A stretch of 64,000 nt of DNA from Ophiosphaerella korrae (lineage: Eukaryota > Ascomycota > Dothideomycetes > Pleosporales > Phaeosphaeriaceae). The notes below the pieces were generated by a model that worked only from the letters and a program-made list of their open reading frames with translations, did not search any database and had not been told where the DNA came from. Both the position numbers and the translations under genes were made by a program. Each line of letters starts with the position of its first letter. Positions within the stretch are counted from its first letter, which is position 1. Below, piece by piece: positions 12,256 to 21,745 of this stretch. The stretch covers positions 115,282 to 179,281 of the forward strand of contig JALNQF010000085.1 in assembly GCA_028456385.1 (NCBI GenBank). Direction: 5' to 3'.

Positions 12256-12417
12256 GTGCGGCGTATCCACATCAGAACTCAACACATAGGCAGCCATCAG
12301 AACAAGAACGACTTGGCGCTCGTGCTGTACAGGCAAGGCAAGTACGCAGAGGCCGAGATGATACACAGGCAGACGCTGGCGATACAGGAGAAGGTGCTTG
12401 GCCTATATAAAATTTAA
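12256..12417 (+). pseudogene. TPR-repeat remnant of an NLR-type gene
   Basis: One open segment encodes a single unit of the TPR type found in fungal patatin/NB-ARC/TPR proteins: NDLALVLYRQGKYAEAE followed by RQTLAIQEKVLG, ending at TAA 12415-12417 a few codons later. It begins about 50 bp after the stop of the patatin-HET gene and on the same strand. No further repeats follow. The sequence turns AT-rich at once. It is either a captured scrap or the end of a longer ancestral protein that lost its NB-ARC part. Confidence 0.65.
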
Positions 12418-12699
12418 AGACAATAGAATATGTATAGACTTGCTCCTAATACATAATTATATAAATATCTATCTTTTTACTATAACTTACGTCTATCTAT
12501 TAAATATAGCTGCATATATAGTCAGTAGACACAGGAGCAAAATCGTAGGTCTTAAAGCCAGACCTCTCTAAACAGTAGTAATATTATATATGCATTTAAA
12601 GTTGCCAATATTGGAATAAAGGAGCAAGGAGTTGAGGGACCAGAATCAGGACCAAAACCAAGATGAGGAACTGAAAGGGGTTTGAGCATGAACAGCATG

Positions 12700-13110
12700 A
12701 GGCACCACGATTTTGATCATAGGCAAGTCTGAGCAAGCTTGAGCAAACCTGAGTACCGGTAAGCCTGATTGAGGCTGAGCACAATTGAGCCGAGGCTGAG
12801 CCGAGTAAGATTTTCCTGATATAATGGCACAAAAACAACTAACCTAGTCAGGTGTATACCAAGAGTAGAATCTACTTGAAAATAGCGATAGGATATAGAG
12901 TCAAATCTACGCTCACACAAACTTTTTCCAGGTTTGAAACTGAGTTACGCAGGGGTGTAGCGTGAGCAATGAGTAAGCGGCCTGAGCTGTGGCTGAGCAA
13001 GACCGGGCTTGACCTGAGCAGTATTAAGCCGAGCGTGAGCAAGCTTGAGCGTGCCTGAGTAGAGCTTGAGTGTGCCTGAGCAGAGCTTGAGCGTGTCTGT
13101 GACGAAGTGA
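12700..13110 (+). repeat. CTGAGC/TTGAGC-rich repeat tract with second 38-bp repeat copy
   Basis: Two clusters (about 12722-12810 and 12957-13110) hold many copies of short CTGAGC and TTGAGC motifs. The second contains the right copy of the 38-bp direct repeat (12960-12997) and then about three units near 20 bp long built on GCCTGAGCAGAGCTTGAGCG (about 13030-13100). The same CCTGAGC core occurs in the inverted repeats of the hAT-like element, suggesting remains of a related element. I found no terminal inverted repeats for this tract. Confidence 0.65.
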
Positions 13111-13301
13111 GCTCAGGGTTTATCAGACTTAATTGCTAGTCTAAGGGCTTCTGGAACTAATAGATTCGAGTATTACAAGACATCAAAGTGAAGAGAAGAA
13201 AGAAACAAAGGGGTCGACGCGTCTCGCGTATTAGTAGTTCTAGTGGCTGTCTGTGCATGGTAGCCATCTTCTAGGTGTCTCGATGCGATATCATGACAGA
13301 A

Positions 13302-13334
<33 letters not shown>
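13302..13334. repeat. (GAT)n microsatellite
   Basis: Eleven perfect GAT triplets in non-coding sequence. Confidence 0.9.
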
Positions 13335-13699
13335 CAGATCTCTACCAAATAAATTTTAAATATAGTTCTACTGAGTTAACTATTTTTTTCTATCTCTTGA
13401 GACGTTCCTGAGATAGGGTCCATTTTCGGACCCTTGACAGCTTATACGGGCATAAGCTAGCTGACAGGGGTAATGTGTATGCGACAAAAAGTCGTAGAAT
13501 AATTAGGTTAGGAAGGCTACAGGGATAAAGAATAAGTTATAAAAAGAAAATTTAGTTAAGAGTGAAAATTACAGATCGCGTGAGGGATTCCATACCATAG
13601 GTAAAGTCTATACTTTCATCGAGCTGACAGATTTTACAATGACAAAAGCGGATGTGCAACACCAATGATACATCGAATTAATGGCTCCAAAAAACTCAG

Positions 13700-14743
13700 T
13701 AGAGTAGGTATAGTTTGCATCAACCATGAAAGCACCGCTGATGTGTCAAGATGTATCCGTTCTATGTTCCGCTGGTACCAAAACGCGGATGAATGCTATG
13801 CTTACCTAGCTGACATCCCCCCAAATGGCCCGCCACTTGAGGAGAGTAAGTGGTTCACCCGAGGATGGACACTACAAGAACTTCTTGCTCCAGTGTCCGT
13901 TAAATTCTTCAACAACAACAACAAATTAATAGGATTAAGGGACGATCCCGAAATCATGCAAGCGATTCATAAAATGACTAAAATTCCTATCCAAGCTCTC
14001 CAGGGCGACTCCCTATGTGAATTCGAGTACCATATGCGATTGTCGTGGGCGAAAGGACGTCAAACTAAGTGGGAAGAGGATGAGATATATTCTCTCATGG
14101 GGATTTGCGGTGTATACATACGCATTGACTATGGAGAGGGAAAACAGTCTGCCCTTCGCCGGCTCGAAGCCAGGATAAAGGAGGAGACAGCAGATCAGCC
14201 GCCCAAGGACGCTTTATACCGACTTGTACGGAAATATTGGTCGCAGGAAGTATGCAAACATAATGTATTGCCCAAAAGCTACACTAACATCAAACAAAGG
14301 TGGTTATACAGTGCCACCAGTTGCACACACGCATGTTGAATGAAGCCTGGCGCGAGCAAGACAAGCAAATCCACCGTAGAGCCGAGTTGGTCAGATACTC
14401 TTTAGCTGCGATTCTGCTCATCTGGTTTATACTCAGCGTCGCGCTAGTACCACTCACCTCATCATCACTCTTCGAACAGACTGTATGGCTTGCCATAAAC
14501 TTTTGCGGTTGTGCCATTGGATTGGGGCCGCCGTTTACAGCAGCCCGCAAACGTTTTATGACTTCAGGTCGGGTAAATTTTGAGGCTTTGATGAGCCCAT
14601 TTCTTGGATTGTTCTCCATCAGTCTAGTGCGTGCGATTGATCGTGCGATTAATCGTGCGACTGATCGTGTAATTGATCGTGCAACTGATCGTGGCAGGCG
14701 CCGCGATTATCCACGAAGGCTAGACATACGCCACATTGTATAA
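13700..14743 (+). pseudogene. HET domain gene, C-terminal half with transmembrane tail
   Basis: The frame enters HET similarity at about 13708 with CINHESTAD, then SMFRWYQNADECYAYLADI, WFTRGWTLQELLAP and later DEIYSLMGICGVYI: exactly the part missing from the fragment ending near 7558. A 50-bp phase-0 intron (14250-14299; GTATGC donor, CTAAC branch site, AAAG acceptor) links it to an exon ending at 14743. That exon encodes two or three hydrophobic segments (LAAILLIWFILSVALVPL and others) and a tail of AIDR/ATDR tetrapeptides from a 12-bp DNA repeat. An ATG at 13665 could start a truncated product, but its first residues resemble nothing. Splice sites and frame are intact, so the break looks recent. 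Confidence 0.7.
14631..14693 (+). repeat. 12-bp coding minisatellite (AIDR/ATDR repeats)
   Basis: About five copies of a 12-bp unit close to CGTGCGATTGAT encode RAIDRAINRATDRVIDRATDR near the C-terminus of the HET fragment. The 12-bp period keeps the frame, so copy number can change without breaking the protein. Confidence 0.85.
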
Positions 14744-16164
14744 TCTTCCGCGTTTATTTCTCCTCAATCTCTCGGTTTTAGTTTGTGATTATATATGTAA
14801 AGTCATAGAGAACTTCTATAGATAGGGTATAATAGAAGTAATACTCATAGCAAGACACAGAGCAGCGATCTTATAGTGATGGTAGATTTGCAAGTCTCTT
14901 TCAGTTGAATAAAAATCCGCAAGTTGTAATTCAAAACCATACTTTTATTACTCACATTTTTTATTAGACTTCGGCCTATAATACACGCTCATGCTTTGAA
15001 ATCTCGACTGCATAACAAATTAAACTGAGCTGGAAAATCAGATCATCAACGTCTAGCAGTTATCTTGCAAGCTGGAGGATAGAATATGATTATTTAGTTA
15101 GATTCTCTTTGTTATGAATACAACAGTTGTGTCGCCCGAGCTAGAACCTATCGAACTGGATAAGCTCGACCTATTTCCTAGACTCCAAACACATTAATCG
15201 ACATCTCTAGTCTCGTAAATGCCTCAATCCTACTTTCTGCTCATGAGATGAGCAATGTCTTGGTTGTGTAACCGAATGCGCAGGTTTGACACCGCTCGTG
15301 GTGTTTTGCGACGAGTTGTTTGTTTGCGCCATCATGCGGACCCATAAAGGCAGGTGCAGGTTATGCTTTACTCTGACGATACTCGGCTGTATATAGCGAT
15401 AGATGTCTTAGATTTGAGGCTGCGGTCATCTAAATACGCCTGAATGCGCGAACGAAAGTATTTGCCACAATGGAATGGTAGATGAGCAATAAAGGATAGC
15501 GAAAGAAAGATGGCGCCTATATTATAGGTGGTGATACGTATTTGTCTAAGCTTCATCTTGTATCCTATTTCCTGTGGTCCACTTTGGTTTCAAAAGACAG
15601 TTAATTGTGTTGGTGGCTGAGCTATAACTATCGCTTAGCATGATAACCAGATACAAAAACCTAGTCAACGATAATTTCACTAGAACGGGAACTTCGAGAA
15701 ATGGCAGTTTGCAACGTCCTATGATCGTATGTGAAAGGATGGCAACTTTGTTGCATTCAAGGTTTCCAGATTGTGTCACGGCCGAAGGAGCAGCGAGATA
15801 AGCAAACAACTTCTCAGCCCTGAGGCCAGTGGACGGGGGGCGATGGGCGTCAGGTTTTCCAGCACCACGATTCAATAGCCACTGCTACCATAGTACATAA
15901 TATATATATCTGCCTTGGCTATTCCAAAATCTTCACACCCGCATGTGTCACTCGGTGAAGCTGATAGTCGTCTTCCATTCAATACTTGCATTTCTTCAAC
16001 ACGGCTGTCTCGACCGTGAACGTAACATACTCTTAAAACCTGAGATAACGATCTCGTTGCATCTTTTGTCCCTACAAAAAATTTCTTTCGCGATCGTTAT
16101 CTTCTAGTTAGTGAAACTACACACGATATCAAAAGTAGCACTCTCACTTCCAAAGTCATATATC
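14744..16164. other. Gene-free stretch, right edge of accessory island
   Basis: About 1.4 kb. No domain-bearing frame, tRNA or clear transposon end on either strand. It marks the change from the accessory island to ordinary gene-rich sequence. Confidence 0.45.
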
Positions 16165-17376
16165 ATGGCTCCAGCAACACAACTAGCGTACTTTGACACT
16201 TCAACTGTCCACTCCAAGACAGATAGCACACAAGCCCAGCAAACAACAAAACCACGAAGGAAAGCGATTACAGTAATTTGCTACGCACTCCATCCCTCCC
16301 CGCCCTCACTTTCACTCTCAAATCCGGGCACGTATCAGCTTCTCGCTCCTCACGACATCGCACCCAACACGCCAGACGGACTGCAACCTTTCACCTCAAC
16401 ATGCACCCCGAAACTTGCCCGCGCCTCGGACCCGCTCGAAACAACATCGCCGGCCACACCACAACATTCGACATATCCTCGACCCTCACCCCCAGGCTTT
16501 CTCTACCCAGAAGCAATCGTCCCACACACCGCGCACGAGCGCCATATACCAACCTACAACGCTACTTCGGGGGCGACGATGAAAAACACGATTTGGTATC
16601 TGCCGTACGGGCTCGAAGTGGTGATTTTCACGTGCTTGGTGCTGGGCATCGTGTGGGTCGTTTTGGTCCACCTTGTGACGTTTCCGCCTCGGACATGGGC
16701 CCGTTTTCAGCACGAGCACGCACGTGACGAGAAGAGGAAGGGGGAAGCGATGGGGGGAAAGAAGGTTGATGGGTTCGTAGGGCCATGCTCGGCGAGACGA
16801 GATGTGGACTCGACTAGCAGTGCCATCACGACGTCTGCAAATGCGGCCCCGAAGTACGCGGGCCGAGACGCTGGCGCCACCTTATCATGTGTTGTTGGGG
16901 TGAAACATCGTGAGCATTGCCTCCAGCACGCGGATAGCCAGACGGCTCGACATCGCTGCATGCGTTCGCCCCAAACAACACTTCACTCCACTGCGACCGC
17001 GTCGCCAGTGAACCCTTTCCTGCGCCCGCCACATACCCCTCTCTACGCGCTGCCGCGCCGCACCTCGAAAGAATGGCTCGTGGAGCACGCAGCATTCTTT
17101 GCGCCGTCGGGCGCGGAGGTCAGCGAAACGGATGAGTATGCTGCATTTACGACGGCAGATATTGAGGCGTTGGAGGCGGGGAGAGCACCGCTGACGCCGC
17201 GGTCAACGAAGAAGATAGGGAAGAGTGGGAGCTGGGTGGACTTGGGGCTTGGGATGGTGGAGGGGGCGGTTGATAGGGTTGTTGATAAGGTGGCGAGGTG
17301 GACGGATGATGATGATGGGGGGAATGAGGGGCTTTTATTGCCGGTGGTGTGTGAGAGAAGGGTGGGGGGTATGTGA
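16165..17376 (+). CDS. Hypothetical protein with one membrane segment
   Basis: A single open frame of 403 aa from the ATG at 16165, which sits in a good fungal start context (ATCATGGCTCC). The frame is open 54 bases further to an ATG at 16111. The first 140 residues are Pro/Ser/Thr-rich and probably disordered. One strong hydrophobic helix follows (LEVVIFTCLVLGIVWVVLV, about residues 152-170), then a basic stretch and a tail with ALPRRTSKEWLVEH and an acidic DDDDGG patch. I do not recognise the family. An internal ATG at 16579, just before the helix, is an alternative start, and the low-complexity N-terminal part may be non-coding. Confidence 0.5.
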   Translation: MAPATQLAYFDTSTVHSKTDSTQAQQTTKPRRKAITVICYALHPSPPSLSLSNPGTYQLLAPHDIAPNTPDGLQPFTSTCTPKLARASDPLETTSPATPQHSTYPRPSPPGFLYPEAIVPHTAHERHIPTYNATSGATMKNTIWYLPYGLEVVIFTCLVLGIVWVVLVHLVTFPPRTWARFQHEHARDEKRKGEAMGGKKVDGFVGPCSARRDVDSTSSAITTSANAAPKYAGRDAGATLSCVVGVKHREHCLQHADSQTARHRCMRSPQTTLHSTATASPVNPFLRPPHTPLYALPRRTSKEWLVEHAAFFAPSGAEVSETDEYAAFTTADIEALEAGRAPLTPRSTKKIGKSGSWVDLGLGMVEGAVDRVVDKVARWTDDDDGGNEGLLLPVVCERRVGGM

Positions 17377-17548
17377 TGTGGGAGATGGTCGAATAAGGGG
17401 ACCGATGTCACTTGTTCGAAAAGTTTCGGGGAGAAAGCTGGTCTATTTGAGATGGCAGCTGTTTTGCGCAGTCGCTATGGAAAGGTGGTATCATCCCTTT
17501 GTCCCAATGAAACGCCAATAAAGTGATTTGATTTTTCCATTCGCCTCG

Positions 17549-19020
17549 TTAGACACTGGTGTTTGCTTTTAAAAGATATTCTGCAACTTCGGTTCTCCTC
17601 CGTGATATTATCCGGTCTGTCAAGACATCTCCAACCTTTTCATTAAGTCGCTCTCTGAGGTCTTCAAGGTCTGTGGTACCGTTTGAAGTCGGTGAGTGGT
17701 TCGAGAGAGCAACGCTTTCAAGAGCACGAAGCAATAGGCTGACCACCCTCTCAGTGTCACTTCGGCTGTTCTCCTCAGCGAGTTTCACCTTGAGGACGTC
17801 GTTGCTGTAGGCTTTCAGATTAGGCAGGATGAGCATCTGAACACCCTCTTGGTGAGTGATGGACATGAGGGCCCGCAAAGCGCCATAATGAGTACCAGGA
17901 GACTTGTCTGGGTCCATGAATTGTTTCAAGCAGGTGCGAGCAATGCGTGCTTTGAGGCCCTGATTCGACGAAGAAGCCTTCTGGCATATACGACTGAGCA
18001 GGGATGCGGCATAGGTGCGTAGCTCAAAGTGATCAAAGTGAGTAGCGCCCAAGCCGCTCAGCCCGTTTCCGTTGAGTGTTTCTGAGGAGGCATTGGAAGG
18101 CGCCTGTTGTGTTGTGGGGCCGAGATGTCTCCCCGTGCAGCATGTGAGGATTGGTGGGACCATGTATGCCATGTAGGGATCGAGGTAAATGGCCTGATTG
18201 TCGAGCAGGGCTTGGGTAGCCTGCATCATCTGGTGTAAGACAAACAGGTTCTTCATGTTGTGTGTGACCTTTTCCGCAATGAAACTCAGCAGATAGGTGG
18301 TGAGCGGATGAATGCCCGGTTCGGTGCGGATGGCGGCCAGGGCAGCATTTTGCCACTCGATGTTGGTTTCGTCGGTGAGGGCACTAGACAGCTTGGCGAA
18401 GAGCTCCTGCGACTCCTTGGAGAGGACGTGTTTGACAAGCGGCTTGACGTTGACGTTGTCGAGGCCATTGGCTGCGGCGAGATGGGGGTTGGCGTTGGGG
18501 CCCTTTGGCAGCAGATCGGCCGTGTTTGTGGTAGGATTCTGGGGGATGGATGGTTGGACCCCCTCGACGGCGAGCCAGTGCGCTAGGCCATGTTAGCGAC
18601 GAGGTGCAGAGATGATAAAGAAGCCGCGACAGAGACATGGCACATACCAGTAAAGGTCATCTCCCGTGGCACCTTGGGCAGCGGCGCGTTGATGAGCTTC
18701 TCAAAGTCGACCTCCTCGTCCTCGACGTAGTATAGCGGCTGGCCAGGGCCAAGCGACGCCTCTCCAAAGCGCAGCGGGCGTGTCGACTCGTAGCCGTAGA
18801 GCGGCTCGACGTTGAGCACTTTGAGCGCATTCGAGATGTCCTGCGTGGTCAGCGTCGTGCGCTTGCCGTGCCGCATGAACTTGATGGCCTCCTCCAACAC
18901 CTGCGCCAGCCGGAAGTCGACGTCGCGGGCCACCTCCTCCACCACGTTGTCGGCCAGTGAGGCAATGCCCACCGACTCGGCGACGTCACGGACGTTGTCT
19001 GGATTCCACACCGACGACAT
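17549..19020 (-). CDS. TAF6: TFIID subunit TAF6
   Basis: Exon 1 is 19020-18648 and exon 2 18582-17549, joined by a 65-bp phase-1 intron, giving 468 aa. Residues 1-70 are the TAF6 histone fold ([36 protein letters not shown]), which pairs with TAF9 in TFIID and, in yeast, SAGA. The segment spanning the splice, [14 protein letters not shown], is a family hallmark and confirms the intron. The C-terminal half (about 190-420) is the helical HEAT-like TAF6C domain ([24 protein letters not shown]). It acts in the nucleus in promoter recognition by RNA polymerase II. Length is normal for fungi. Confidence 0.95.
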
Positions 19021-21745
19021 TGCTGGTCGAGGCAGTGCGAGGTGTGCGCTGTGAGCTGTAATCCGGGGGCCAGGGGCTGGTGACGGCGTGGGCGCACTCT
19101 GTTGAATGAAATGAAGCGGCTGGGTACGACGGCCGGTGGGAGGGCGGATTTGGGTCTCACCAGACGCGTCGTGTGCACAAAGTCGCAGGTGTGACGTGAC
19201 GGCCAGCCTTTACAACCTGCTCCAGCGCATTGTCGATGGCGCGCAGGCCCTGGTGCTGCTTCTCTTCTTGCGCGCGTTTCTTACTTGCGGGCGGGTGGCC
19301 GGCTCCGTACACCGAAGCACAAGGGGATCTTATGGCTGTTTATCAATCGTCTGGGGCGCACGTCGAGCCGACTGACTGACCCTTGGTTGCTCGACGTCGC
19401 CATCTGACAGTCTTGGCGCGCTCCCCCATCCACGTCCTAGCGCCTCCCCCGTCGTCACCAAACACGGCCAGCCTGTATCTCCTTCACTCCCATCTCTGAC
19501 TGCGCTTGTGTGCATGGGGCCTGCCTCCACCCGGTTTCATTGCTGCCCTCTTCCCCTCGTGCACCCCAGTTCTGCTGTTTGCTTCACTCCACCAGCACAC
19601 AAACAATGTCGCCTCACCACAGGTGACAACCACTATTGACAGGCCAGGGACCACGTTCCTACTCAGTGCAAAGATCGAGATGGCCAAGTGACCCGATCTG
19701 GCTGCAAAAAAGCCCCTCTGGACTTGCACACCAGCTGGCAGACCGCTTTTCCGGCCCTCTATCGGGGGCAGCAATCTCGACCTAGCATCGCGCTCCATAG
19801 ACGAATCGGATGCGCTAGAACCCGTCCAGCAAATCGCATGTCTACAACCGTGACCATCCCTGCTTTTTGCCGTCATACAGAATACCTATCGTCGTTGCTC
19901 GCCGCCACGTTGTTATCCGTAGCTGGAAATGCTAATCTTGATCGAATCTGCAATGTCACTTCCCCCAAGGACCACCGACCGCCCGTACTCCCTTTGTGTC
20001 AGCCCAATCATCCATTCCAGTCCTTTCTCTCTGATTTAGCTTTGTCTAACGCCACCCGTCTACCCGGACGGGCCGTTGCAAGCATGCTTGCTACTGTCCA
20101 GTGCAAATGGGCTTGCCAACAAGGCATGCCGCCCTGGCCGCCACTTGCCAAAGTTTGACCGTCTATTTAACCTCAAGAAAGGACATTGCCGTTTCCCCAG
20201 AGCATTCTTCTGATTTCTTCTCACCCTGGCTCTACTCTACTACATACCCTTCCAAAATATATCAAGCCCTCAACGCTCAATTGCCTTTGCACCCTCCTTC
20301 AGCCATAGTCAGTAGAAATACACGCATATCTAACAATAAAACAAGCCTCAATCTCCTTCACACAGGAATCCACGCGCCACACAACACATGTCGATGATCG
20401 TATCTCCCGCCCCATCTCGAGCATGCTCTCGGGATGATCCGCCCTCTCCCCCCCCCCAACCACCCCCGAGTCCATCAAATTGGAGTCGTTTACAGCCGGT
20501 ATGCCGCCATGTCCCTGATGACTATACGTGCTAATGTGCAGGCTAAGATTGATACCATCTCACCACTGGAGCTGTGAATTCTGCTGTCGTTTGTTGGACC
20601 ATGGTGAGAACAAGCGTTCCGTATTGACTTCTGTGTTGCTGATTATACCTTGACAGTTTCAGCAACTCACAGAGACTCTGATCGATCCGTGCTTGAGGCA
20701 TGCTTCACAATTCATTCGGAATATCACTATAGAATCTACGGCACTGTCCGAAGGATTTTATCGCCAGCTCGCGTCGGATGCCATTCAATCTGGGGTATCC
20801 CGTTGGTAGCACATTGTGCCCAGGTGGCACAACATGGAACTTTCTACACCAAGGCCGTCTGCAATCGATTGTGATAAGCCCGAGGGGCGGGTGTCACAAG
20901 GATGTGTTGGACATGTGCTTCCCCAGTTTTCTCTTTCATTCTCTTCCTTCCTTCAGCTTGACATGCACGTCAATATGTCAACCCTTCTCCATTACGAGAA
21001 TCTTTAGAATGAACGTGGAGTTCACGTGTTTAAACACTCATAAATCAACCACGGTTTGCTGCTTCGAAAACAAAATTCTCCCGTTTTTGTGCAGTGAAAT
21101 ATTCGTACCTACACCAACCGCTAACGAAGCATTCTGGCCAGTGTGGCTAGGCGAGGCGAGTAACTACTTAGAAGTACCCTACGCAAACAATGCAGTCTAT
21201 CAAACTCGTTGTCCGGCCAGAGGGCCCAGGCAACTGTTCCAGCTCAATTGCAATTCAACAAACTTTCTATGAGGTAAAGAAACCAGGGGAAAACGTGCAC
21301 ATCGTTTTGCCAAACTGGTTTAGTGTTTCATTCACACGAATTTCCATTGTCACACACACACACACACACACACACTGTGCAATGACGCACTTGCCCCATG
21401 TGTTTCGCTTACTGTGCTAGCGCGCACTAGTCGCTTTTGGCTTTGCCAGAAACGAAACCTGCACCACTCCGCTTCATATTGATAACCCAACCGAATTGAG
21501 CCGATTTCTACTCTACTCTGTAACCCGTCTTTTGCACACAGCTGTGCACATCTAGCATTGGACAGGTAGTGGGACATACCGCTCCAAAACGTATACCCCA
21601 CCATCGGCTATCTGCTCTCGCTTAGCAGTGCCCGCACCAGTTGGCCCACTTAGCCAAGACGAACAGACATCACTCTTCTGCGACACTGCTGGCAGCCACC
21701 CCACTAATCTCATAGCTCCTTCGAGCTTCCTGAGAAAGGAACAGT
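19021..21745. other. 2.7-kb gene-free stretch between TAF6 and the helicase
   Basis: Divergent intergenic region. Several frames of 60-160 codons exist on both strands, but none shows a domain, a convincing start or splice partners. It is pyrimidine-rich on the plus strand and holds a C-run near 20451-20458 and a (CA)n tract at 21351-21375. Long 5' leaders or non-coding RNA are possible. Nothing specific can be supported. Confidence 0.4.
21351..21375. repeat. (CA)n microsatellite
   Basis: Twelve and a half CA units without interruption. Confidence 0.95.

Noticed and set aside
7560..13700. HET halves as exons around a giant intron
   Set aside because: The interval holds a complete gene and a transposon, there is no good donor at the first break, and introns elsewhere in the window are 44-171 bp.
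19478..20397. Overlapping frames of 60-160 codons on both strands
   Set aside because: No recognisable motif, poor start context and no intron structure linking them.
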